Of a stretch of DNA of 63,102 bases, positions 7,354-15,300 are shown piece after piece. Both the position numbers and the translations under genes were made by a program. This DNA comes from a virus, in the IMG/VR virus record IMGVR_UViG_3300031952_000016, positions 1 to 63,102 of that record. One strand, given 5' to 3'. The stretch's first letter is position 1; every line of letters starts with the position of its first letter. The notes under the pieces were generated by a model, which saw nothing but the letters and a program-made list of their open reading frames with translations, was not told the DNA's origin and ran no database searches.

Positions 7354-7535
7354 TACCAAAAGAAATAGCAAAAAAATTATTTTTAAAAATTTACAAAACA
7401 GGCATTTACCAATATCAAGCTAAAAAATGCGCACTAATAACAGTTGACGAAATGATTGAAGAATCAATAATACATCTATCAGTTTATAGAAATAAATATT
7501 GGAAAGAAATAAAAAAAGAAATAGAAAAGCTATGA
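7350..7535 (+). CDS. Small tandem paralogue, copy 1
   Basis: A 61-residue protein beginning MIPKEIAKKL and ending KEIKKEIEKL, with a central KKCALITVDEMIEE. The next gene repeats this plan with clear similarity. It overlaps the primase stop by ATGA and the next start by ATGA. This pattern is common in flavobacterial phages and its role is unknown. Confidence 0.65.
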   Translation: MIPKEIAKKLFLKIYKTGIYQYQAKKCALITVDEMIEESIIHLSVYRNKYWKEIKKEIEKL

Positions 7536-7759
7536 CACCAAAAGAAAAAGCGTGGGAGTTATACCACAAGTATAGAACATTAGAAGGTAAATATGGCGAT
7601 AAAGTATTGTACAACTACGACGCTAAACAATGCGCCTTAATAACAGTTTATGAGATAATGGAAGAATTAGATTCAATAAGAGATGTTACAGGAAGTAGTT
7701 TTGTATTAGGAGTAATAGAGTATTACCAAGAAGTTAAACAAGAAATAGAGAAGCTATGA
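7532..7759 (+). CDS. Small tandem paralogue, copy 2
   Basis: The ATG at 7532 overlaps the previous stop and restores the family start MTPKEKAWELYHKY. The 75-residue product carries KQCALITVYEIMEELDSI and ends EVKQEIEKL, matching copy 1 over most of its length but with a longer middle. The pair looks like a local duplication. The product appears soluble and mostly helical. Confidence 0.7.
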   Translation: MTPKEKAWELYHKYRTLEGKYGDKVLYNYDAKQCALITVYEIMEELDSIRDVTGSSFVLGVIEYYQEVKQEIEKL

Positions 7760-7869
7760 AACAAAAAAATATGAACGAACTAGAGTTTGTGATAAAAACC
7801 ACATTCAAAATGCTATTGATACTTTTTTATTTTGTATTGATAGGAATGATATTATTTTTAGCAAGATAG
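7756..7869 (+). CDS. Tiny membrane protein
   Basis: A 37-residue ORF starting by ATGA overlap with copy 2. After a polar start (MKQKNMNELEF) there is one long hydrophobic helix (MLLILFYFVLIGMILFL). It probably spans the inner membrane once. Function unknown. Confidence 0.5.
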   Translation: MKQKNMNELEFVIKTTFKMLLILFYFVLIGMILFLAR

Positions 7870-7871
7870 AT

Positions 7872-8042
7872 ATGGAAAATGTTTATACACAAGAAGAAGT
7901 ATTAAGAAACATTAATATTTTTCAAAAGAAAGAAGAAGAGCTTGTAAATAAAAGAAAAGAGCTCAACAAAGAATTGTTGCAGACAAGAAAGCAAAAAGAG
8001 TATTGGAAAGAGCTAGACCTTAGTCAATTAAAATTATTATGA
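7872..8042 (+). CDS. Small coiled-coil protein
   Basis: A 56-residue, highly charged helical protein (KKEEELVNKRKELNKELL) that would form a coiled coil. It starts 2 bases after the preceding stop and overlaps the next tiny ORF by ATGA, so expression from the same transcript is likely. No family recognised. Confidence 0.55.
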   Translation: MENVYTQEEVLRNINIFQKKEEELVNKRKELNKELLQTRKQKEYWKELDLSQLKLL

Positions 8043-8116
8043 AAGAAGATTTAGTACCGTGTTATAAATGGTGTTACGGGAAGTATATATTGATTGGATA
8101 TATTAAAAAAGATTAA
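8039..8116 (+). CDS. Tiny ORF with two cysteines
   Basis: A 25-residue ORF (MKEDLVPCYKWCYGKY, then ILIGYIKKD) starting by ATGA overlap and ending 1 base before the next gene. Tight packing supports translation, but it may only serve translational coupling. Confidence 0.35.
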   Translation: MKEDLVPCYKWCYGKYILIGYIKKD

Positions 8117-8117
8117 T

Positions 8118-8522
8118 ATGACACTCGACATATTGGAAAGAAACTCAGGCTTTAGCAATAAAGAAATGTGGAAGCAATGTGAGTTATTAAAGAATGTTGT
8201 GTGCGCTACTGTTGATGTAAAAGTGGGCAGGGGTAAAAGTGTGAGAATAATAAAAGAGTACAAACATCAAACTCCTACCGAGATTAGAGAGCGCATAGTA
8301 AATAGTTGTGAACATTATAAAAAATTATATGAAATGAAAAAGAAAGAAATAGGGAGCCTTGAGATAACAAGGTACAAATTTGAATACGTTAACGGAGAAC
8401 CAAAAATAATAATTGAAATGGTAAAGGTGTTAGATACAGATGGCAACTATATGAAGTTTGCAAAACTCGAGGGCGTTGTTGGATTTCTCTCTAAGTATCC
8501 TGTAAAGTTTAAAGAAATATGA
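8118..8522 (+). CDS. Hypothetical phage protein before the SF2 helicase
   Basis: I use the ATG at 8118, after the tiny upstream ORF. The 134-residue product begins MTLDILERNSGFSNKEMW, with two predicted alpha-helical regions followed by a beta-rich C-terminus (ITRYKFEYVNGEPKIIIEMVK). Its stop overlaps the helicase start by ATGA, which suggests joint translation. I see no catalytic motif. Confidence 0.6.
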   Translation: MTLDILERNSGFSNKEMWKQCELLKNVVCATVDVKVGRGKSVRIIKEYKHQTPTEIRERIVNSCEHYKKLYEMKKKEIGSLEITRYKFEYVNGEPKIIIEMVKVLDTDGNYMKFAKLEGVVGFLSKYPVKFKEI

Positions 8523-9823
8523 TAACAGACAAGAGCCAAATAGATGCTGTGATTGATATTCTCAATGCAGTTCCTGAAGTATTTGTAAGTAATACTATTC
8601 AATTTAGAGATTATCAAACTAAGATTATATATGAAGGAGCTAAGATTATAAAAGAACACGGCTTCTTATATCTCGCAATGGAAGTGAGAATAGGTAAGAC
8701 CTTAACAAGTCTCGGTATAGCGTCAAAGATTTCAAGTAGCAACGTACTTTTCTTAACAAAAAAGAAAGCTATTAGTAGTATTCAAAAGGATTACGAGATG
8801 CTTAGCCCTTTCTATCATTTAACAGTTATCAACTACGAGAGTTTACATAAGTTACCCGATACTAAATGGGATTTGATTGTCTGTGATGAGGCTCACTCTA
8901 TGGGAGCTTTTACTAAGCCAAGTAGAAGAGCTATTCAAGTTAAAGACTTGATAGTAAAGACTAAAGCCAATGTTATTCTCCTATCGGGAACTCCAACTCC
9001 TGAGTCGTACTCTCAGATGTATCATCAGGTTTATGGCATACCGAACAACCCTTTCAGAGAGTTTAAAAATTTCTACAGATTTTGTGATAAATTTGTAATT
9101 GTAAAGAACAAAATGATTAACGGATTGTCGATGAATGATTACTCCGAAGGTATGTACACCATTATTGAAGCGATGGCTCCTTTCACAATCAACTACACTC
9201 AAGCTGAAGCAGGATTCGTGGCTACAACTACAGAAGAGATATTTGAGGTTGAGCTGAAAGAATTAACTTATAAGTTAATTAATAAGCTAAAAAGAGATTT
9301 AGTTGTTGAAGGAAAGGATGAAGTAATACTCGGAGATACACCTGTAAAACTAATGAGTAAAATACATCAGTTGTACTCAGGAACGGTTAAGTTTGAGAGT
9401 GGAAAGTCAATGGTTATTGACACTACCAAAGCTGAGTTTATCAAAGAGCAGTGGGAGGGGTGTCAGATTGGTATCTTCTATAAGTTTAAAGAAGAATTAG
9501 TAGCTTTACAGAAAATATTCGGAGATGAACTTACCACTGAGCTAGATGAATTTAATGATAGTTTTAAGAACATTGCATTGCAGATTGTATCAGGGCGAGA
9601 AGGCATTAGTTTAAAGAAAGCAGACTACCTTGTATACTATAACATAGACTTCAGTGCGACAAGCTATTGGCAGTCTAAAGATAGAATGACTACCAAAGAA
9701 AGATTAGAGAACCAAGTATTTTGGATTTTTGCTAAGGGAGGTATTGAACAAGAGATTTATAAAGCAGTAACTAAGAAGAAAGACTATACATTAGCACACT
9801 TTAAAAAAGATTTTTACTTATGA
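8519..9823 (+). CDS. Superfamily 2 (DEAH, SNF2-like) helicase
   Basis: The 434-residue product has the SF2 motif order: DYQTKII (Q-like region near 29), Walker A EVRIGKT with K60, Walker B CDEAH at 122-126, motif III LLSGTPTPES near 155, and motif VI QSKDRM at about 385-390. It is short, close to two RecA domains with few additions. Phage proteins of this kind remodel forks or branched DNA. It overlaps both neighbours by ATGA. Confidence 0.8.
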   Translation: MITDKSQIDAVIDILNAVPEVFVSNTIQFRDYQTKIIYEGAKIIKEHGFLYLAMEVRIGKTLTSLGIASKISSSNVLFLTKKKAISSIQKDYEMLSPFYHLTVINYESLHKLPDTKWDLIVCDEAHSMGAFTKPSRRAIQVKDLIVKTKANVILLSGTPTPESYSQMYHQVYGIPNNPFREFKNFYRFCDKFVIVKNKMINGLSMNDYSEGMYTIIEAMAPFTINYTQAEAGFVATTTEEIFEVELKELTYKLINKLKRDLVVEGKDEVILGDTPVKLMSKIHQLYSGTVKFESGKSMVIDTTKAEFIKEQWEGCQIGIFYKFKEELVALQKIFGDELTTELDEFNDSFKNIALQIVSGREGISLKKADYLVYYNIDFSATSYWQSKDRMTTKERLENQVFWIFAKGGIEQEIYKAVTKKKDYTLAHFKKDFYL

Positions 9824-10017
9824 AACCAAGAGAAAATGTATTTGATGTTGAAGCAATAGAGGCACAAATAAAAATTAATCAAGAAAGAGAAGATAACTTT
9901 GCTATTGCGTTTCATCAATGGATGAGAAAAAATGACACTCAGGAAAATGCTGAGAAGTATTTCCACTATACAGATAAAGATATGTTAAACGCATTTAAAG
10001 AAGAAAAAGGATTATGA
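9820..10017 (+). CDS. Small phage protein, copy 1 of a family ending EKGL
   Basis: A 65-residue protein with FAIAFHQWM and a C-terminal DMLNAFKEEKGL. The gene at 10192 shares FAIGFNDWV and the ending YKKEKGL, so the two are paralogues of about the same length. Overlapping ATGA junctions tie it into the operon. Function unknown. Confidence 0.6.
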   Translation: MKPRENVFDVEAIEAQIKINQEREDNFAIAFHQWMRKNDTQENAEKYFHYTDKDMLNAFKEEKGL

Positions 10018-10205
10018 ATACAATTTATTTTCAACCACCGGGCATCAAAGAGCAATATTGCGAAGCAGGTATGATTTCAGAAACAGACCCTGATTATATT
10101 TGGTATTACAGCGAACCTTGTAAAGTTTTAATAAGTGAAGTTAAAATTATACCAAAAGAAAATGTAATTTATAATAAAAAAAATAGGCTATATGAAATTA
10201 AATAA
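10014..10205 (+). CDS. Small phage protein, unknown
   Basis: A 63-residue product (MNTIYFQPPGIKEQY), beta-rich, with no recognised motif. It overlaps its upstream neighbour by ATGA and the next start by 14 bases. Confidence 0.5.
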   Translation: MNTIYFQPPGIKEQYCEAGMISETDPDYIWYYSEPCKVLISEVKIIPKENVIYNKKNRLYEIK

Positions 10206-10395
10206 AAAATATTGTGCATTAATAGATAGCGATAATGGATATGATAATCAATTATTAGCTGATTGTTGTGAGAATATAGCAGATGAATTTGCTATTGGAT
10301 TTAACGATTGGGTAAATGTGAATGCTTACAAATTTTCAACAAAAATAACTACACAAGAACTATTAGAAATCTATAAAAAAGAAAAAGGATTATGA
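10192..10395 (+). CDS. Small phage protein, copy 2 of a family ending EKGL
   Basis: A 67-residue product with FAIGFNDWV and the ending YKKEKGL, matching the gene at 9820. Two cysteines (CC in LLADCCENI) are unique to this copy. Short ATGA overlaps surround it. Confidence 0.55.
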   Translation: MKLNKKYCALIDSDNGYDNQLLADCCENIADEFAIGFNDWVNVNAYKFSTKITTQELLEIYKKEKGL

Positions 10396-10508
10396 ATTGG
10401 GAATATCAAGAAGAAGCAAAAGAGTGTACCTGCAAATATTGTGGAGAGGACTCAGAGAGAGAATTTTGTAGTAATGAATGTTTAAAAGCATATAAATCAG
10501 ACAACTAA
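10392..10508 (+). CDS. Tiny zinc-ribbon-like protein
   Basis: A 38-residue ORF beginning by ATGA overlap. It carries CKYCG and, ten residues on, FCSNEC, four cysteines spaced for a zinc knuckle. It may bind nucleic acid or a partner protein. It lies 1 base before the next gene. Confidence 0.55.
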   Translation: MNWEYQEEAKECTCKYCGEDSEREFCSNECLKAYKSDN

Positions 10509-10509
10509 G

Positions 10510-10788
10510 ATGAGAAACAAACTAGCCGGGAAACACCCATCGTATGACAAGTTAGGTATGTCAGAAGAAAGAAAGAAAAAGAAGTTAGCCTACGATAAGA
10601 AGTATCAGGACAATCCTAAAAGAGTCAAGTATCGTCAGGAGCTTAACAAAGCCAATCGTGATGCCGGAACCTACGGTAATGGAGATGGTAAAGATATGAG
10701 CCATACCAAAGCTGGGACTATGGTAAAAGAGAATATGATGTCCAATCGTGGGCGTAATGGTCAGAACGGGAAGTCAAGTAAGAAGTGA
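10510..10788 (+). CDS. Basic conserved-looking phage protein
   Basis: A 92-residue, strongly basic product. The C-terminal half holds GTYGNGDGKDMSHTKAGTM and MSNRGRNGQNGKS, a glycine- and lysine-rich pattern of a kind I associate with phage proteins near nucleases. The histidine and polar residues could form part of an active site, but I cannot assign a nuclease family. It overlaps the VRR-NUC gene by 4 bases. Confidence 0.55.
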   Translation: MRNKLAGKHPSYDKLGMSEERKKKKLAYDKKYQDNPKRVKYRQELNKANRDAGTYGNGDGKDMSHTKAGTMVKENMMSNRGRNGQNGKSSKK

Positions 10789-11027
10789 AAGAAAGTAAGA
10801 TACAGTCTGACAAAATAAAAGAACTTGAAGCTCAGGGGTACTATGTTATTAAGTTAATTCTTACAAATAAGAAAGGTATCCCTGACATCATTGCTATACC
10901 TCCTAACTCCGATGTTGAGTTCTACGAAGTCAAAGGACCTACAGGAGGGCTAGAGCCACTACAAGTATTTAGAATAAAAGAACTAACAAAGCACGGTGTT
11001 AAAGCCGAGCTATATAAACCAATTTAA
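10785..11027 (+). CDS. VRR-NUC domain nuclease
   Basis: An 80-residue single-domain protein with the VRR-NUC pattern GIPDIIAI (D34), EFYEVKG (E48, K50) and PLQ (Q60), then RIKELTKHG. Members of this PD-(D/E)XK family cleave branched or flapped DNA structures. Phage versions of this length are common. It probably resolves replication or recombination intermediates made by the upstream enzymes. Confidence 0.8.
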   Translation: MKESKIQSDKIKELEAQGYYVIKLILTNKKGIPDIIAIPPNSDVEFYEVKGPTGGLEPLQVFRIKELTKHGVKAELYKPI

Positions 11028-11031
11028 TCAA

Positions 11032-11247
11032 ATGGAAAATTATAAAATAGAAGTAAACGAAATATTTTTTAAAAATGTAATTAAATCTTTAAATGAAGGC
11101 GGTCTTTATGCGTTTCCTGATGCGATGGAAGTATATAAGAAAGAAGGAGAATTTCTTGTAGGAAGCGAAGTTGCTTTGTCAAAAATAAAAGATATAGTTA
11201 GCGAAGATTTTTACAATAAGTATTTTAAATTACAAAAATTAAATTAA
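11032..11247 (+). CDS. Small phage protein, unknown
   Basis: The ATG at 11032 follows TTTAATCA, the leader typical of this genome. The product is 71 residues (MENYKIEVNEIFF), of mixed character, with no motif. It ends directly against the next start. Confidence 0.55.
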   Translation: MENYKIEVNEIFFKNVIKSLNEGGLYAFPDAMEVYKKEGEFLVGSEVALSKIKDIVSEDFYNKYFKLQKLN

Positions 11248-11736
11248 ATGCACGAAAAAGAAATAGAAGAACTCAAAAGAATTGTCAATGATATTTTTTT
11301 AGTAAATTTGGATTCAAAAAGCAGAGAAAGAAATATTGTGGATGCTAGAAAAGTTTACTCTAAGATGTTAAGAGACAGTGGATTTAGTTATGAAGCAATA
11401 GGGAAGACCATAGGTAAATGCCACGCTACGGTTGTGCATTACATTAATAATGTAGAATACATATTATCTTACGATAAGATACTTAGAGATAAGTACATTG
11501 CCTGTAAGAATGATTTTATTAAAAAAAGAGAATCCATTTCAGAACAGATTAAAAAAGATGCAGATGTATATGTAACGGTAATAAGATTGGCAAATGAATT
11601 ACAAGAAGCTATATCGGATAAAAATAGAGTTCTAAATGACTTTGTTGACTATCTTGAAAATTTTCAAAAAACAGCAGGTCATTTCCCAAACGCTTTAGAT
11701 TTAAGAAGACATATACTACCATTGTTTACCAAATAA
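11248..11736 (+). CDS. Second DnaA domain IV-like DNA-binding protein
   Basis: A 162-residue protein. RNIVDAR at 28-34 and GKCHATVVHYIN at 56-67 form the helix pair of a DnaA domain IV-like fold, as in the gene at 2610, but the rest differs and is extended by a charged helical C-terminal half. No ATPase motif is present. The two related binders bracket the replication operon. Either could be the reader of the ATGTCG boxes. Confidence 0.6.
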   Translation: MHEKEIEELKRIVNDIFLVNLDSKSRERNIVDARKVYSKMLRDSGFSYEAIGKTIGKCHATVVHYINNVEYILSYDKILRDKYIACKNDFIKKRESISEQIKKDADVYVTVIRLANELQEAISDKNRVLNDFVDYLENFQKTAGHFPNALDLRRHILPLFTK

Positions 11737-11747
11737 ATAAATAATGT

Positions 11748-11942
11748 ATGAGCACACCACACCCCCAAGAAAATGAACGAGCAGGTAGAATAGCCTACAG
11801 AATAGAGGAATACCATTCTTTATTAGCTAACATTTACGAGAACCTAGTTGACCGTGATTTTAAAATCGTCAGGAGGGAAGCTCAAATTTTAATTATGGAG
11901 TTGAGGTGTGTGTTAAAATCCACAGAAGAAGATGACTTTTGA
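11748..11942 (+). CDS. Small helical phage protein
   Basis: A 64-residue, mostly helical protein (MSTPHPQENERAGRIAYRIE). It overlaps the following nuclease-fold gene by 11 bases. No family recognised. Confidence 0.55.
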   Translation: MSTPHPQENERAGRIAYRIEEYHSLLANIYENLVDRDFKIVRREAQILIMELRCVLKSTEEDDF

Positions 11943-12315
11943 AACTGAGCAAGACTTAAAGAGAGAGCATAAAGCAATAACAACATTTGTAAATACATTC
12001 GGAGGCTCGTTTCAAAAACTAGGACCTCAAGATATTGACTACAAAGTGTTCGACAAAGAAGGCAAACTAATTGCATACGTTGAAGTAAAGAGTCGTATAA
12101 GAACTATGCACGATGCATACCCTTTACCTATATCAGCAAAGAAGCTTGTCAAGCTAATGGATAAAAGATTAAATCCTGTGATAGTTTGGTCCTGTGAAGA
12201 TGGTATAATTTACGGACAAGTAAATCGTCTAACAGGAGAAATCAAGTTAGACGATTCAGAGCTTATGGTATTCTACAGCAAGCAGAAACCTTTAAAGTAT
12301 ATTAGATTCGTTTAG
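11932..12315 (+). CDS. PD-(D/E)XK nuclease-fold protein
   Basis: The 127-residue product has the compact restriction-like core: E11 in the first helix, DIDYKVF with D36, then AYVEVKSR with E51 and K53. A helix and a C-terminal beta region follow. It could be a Holliday-junction-type or end-processing nuclease. It is the last plus-strand gene of the replication module and ends 2 bases from the convergent stop of the giant late gene, with no terminator between them. Confidence 0.65.
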   Translation: MTFETEQDLKREHKAITTFVNTFGGSFQKLGPQDIDYKVFDKEGKLIAYVEVKSRIRTMHDAYPLPISAKKLVKLMDKRLNPVIVWSCEDGIIYGQVNRLTGEIKLDDSELMVFYSKQKPLKYIRFV

Positions 12316-12317
12316 AA

Positions 12318-15300
12318 TTATTTGTATGTTTTTGACTTTCTTACAACTGTTCCATCAGAATTATATCTTTCGCTACTACTACCATAAGAACTACCGTAAG
12401 AACTACCATAAGAACTTTTATCAGAAGTAGATTTTCTGTAATTGTACTCCTTTTCTTCTTTTTTTGTAATTTCTTCATTCATTTTCTCATTAGCCTGCTT
12501 TTCATACTTGTGGTCTTTATACCATTGTGAACGAGGTCCGAAATTTTTATTCCAAAGTCTTCTGTTGTACTTTTTTAAATCTTCTTCATTGTCATAAGAC
12601 TCGTTAGTAATTGGGTTGATAAGTAATTGACTCTTAGCTTCTTTCTCTGCTTTTCTTTCTGCAGTTAATTGAGCTTTTTCTTCAGGACTTTCAGTCAATA
12701 GTTCATTTCTTTTTGTTTCAAGAGCTTCTTCCAACTTAGGATTCGAGTTTTTTTCTAATAGCTTATCAAGAACTTCTACTTTTTCATTTAATTTTTCATC
12801 TACTTTTTGTTCAATTGCAGGAGGATTTTTTAAATCTTTATAGATATTATTCATCACTGTTTTTCTGATGTCTTTGTATAAAGGTATGAATCCTGCATTG
12901 CCTAACACCTCTAAAGGTATTCTAATGTTTTTAACATCTTCCTGTCTCTGAATTGCATCAGCTTCTTTTTTATCTCCGCCACTATATGTCTTTATAATCA
13001 AATTAGTGGTTTTAATTGCAGGACCAAAAGCTCCTGAAAAACTTTCTGCATAGTCATATAATCCTGTTTGCTTTCCTTTTTTCTCTATTGGAATAGATGT
13101 GTACTGTATGGCATCTTTGTATGGGTCATAAGGTCCTTCTCTTAAATCTTGAAGATACTCTTCATTAAACATCTCTAGTCCTTTATTTATAAACATTTTA
13201 GTTGCGTTACCAAAATCTCTATTAAAAAGTAATGAAGTAAAAGTAGATGTCAATGCTTGACCAATAGACTTGTCTAATGCTTTTTCTTCCTCTTCATCAT
13301 CGTCTCCAAATAATAACCCTATTAATCCTGAGCCTAACGCTTTTGAAAGTAAACTATATACAGTCATTCTAGTTGTAACAGCTCCTAGTAATGCAATTCC
13401 TTGTTTCTTACTTAAAGAACCATTACCCATAGCAGCCATTATACCTGTTCTTGCAGAAGTGTATTCGTAAATCAAGAACCTAGTCATAAAGTTATTGAAG
13501 TTATTAAATCCTTTAATAAAGTTAGATTGATTCGGTTTTGATGTTCCTTTTAAAATACCTGTAAAAGTATTATTACTAGCTCCTGTAATTACAGACCTTT
13601 CGTCTGCCGCATCTTTAGCCTTGTCAATAGCCTCTATATTCTGATTCATATATGCTTCATCATTAGCCGCTATCTTTTCAAAATCAATATCTTGACCTGT
13701 TTGTTTCTTAAAATTAGCAGCAAATGCTCCAAACCATATAGGTCTCATTATAGCTTTATCAGGTGTAGTTATTAATACATCAGCCGTTAATTCAACAGCA
13801 TTTTTATATTTCTTACCTGTTAAGTTCCAAATTTGTTGAGCTTTATTTACAACTTTGTTTTTAGCTTTCCCTCCTCTTATTCCATTTGCCTGACTTAAAA
13901 TATTAGTATCAATAAGCCTGCCTGATAAAGTATCAGAAGGAAAAATTCTATTTATCTCCTTGCTATTTACGTTATGCATTATTAATGGAGCGTCAGGAGA
14001 CATAAGTGTAGAAGTGTATTTTAAACCTTCAGCAAATGTTGTAGGGTCGCTTATTATAACAAAACCAACGTTCGATAAAAACTCTGCAGCAAATCTTCCT
14101 GTTCCTGCAAGAATAGAACGATAACCTTGTTTTTTTATATAGTCAATAACATCATCTCCTATTGATGTCTCCATATAACTATTTTGAACTAATCCTTCAA
14201 CTGCTTCTTCAAAAGAATTTTTTATAGCATTTATAATTTTTCTTTTGTCTTTGCTAATTCTTCCTTGATTTTCTAGTTCTGTTATAGCTTTGTTTATAGT
14301 TTTACGAGCAGTACGAATAGGCTCTGTTAAATTATAATCCATTAATACAAACTTAGCTCCCTTGTTAACAGATGCAAATACATCAAAATTAAGAGGAGAT
14401 ACTTTACCTGTTCTTTCTATTAATGATTTTGCTTTTGTAGATGGCTTCAATGAATTGTTGTACTGGTCAGCAAAAGACTCTCCTGATTGCAAATCATTAG
14501 GCTTGGTATCGCTAAGCACGTTTAAGTGAATATAGTTGCTTAAAGGGTTTATTCTTTGACCTCTAATAACTGAAGCAGTGTACTCAGCTTTTTCTGTCAA
14601 AGACTGATTTACTTCTTGAATTGTTTTTATACCTGCTTTTTCTGCACTATTAAAAGAATTGTATAGTTCATCAATATCTATCTCTCCATTAGGCGCAAAT
14701 TTGTCTAATATCTCTTGAAGCATATTGGCATCTCGTTCTTCAAATTGAGACTTTCCTTCATCAATATGTTTTATTGTTGCTTTTAAAAACTCAGCCGCAG
14801 GATTTACTTGTTTGCTATCAGGATTAGAATTGTGCTCAAGTTGAACCATATAAGTCATCATCTTAAACTTAGCCATTAATGTGGCATCAGGATTAAGACT
14901 GTGTGATTTTGCTATTTTTTCTTCCGCATTGGATAGCTTTAATTGAATAGCTTTTAATTCAGCTGTAAACTTAGCCTCTCCTTCAGCCGCTTTTTCTAAT
15001 ATAGAATTAAATATATCTTTCGTTTTAAAGTCTGAAAATATTTGGTCTATATTAAATAACGGATTTCTTCTTATCATCTCAAGAACATAATCTTTTTTTG
15101 TAATAACAGATTTTACCCGAGCATATATTTTTGATAAAGGAAGTAATACTGCTCTTTTTACAGAAGATACTAATGATTTTTTATTATTATTTGAGTTCAA
15201 TTCTTCTATAATCAATTGAGCAGAGTGAGCAAAATATCCATTATTGATATTATCAATGACCTTCAACAAATTCTTTAGTTGAGCATTTGTCAATTCTTTT

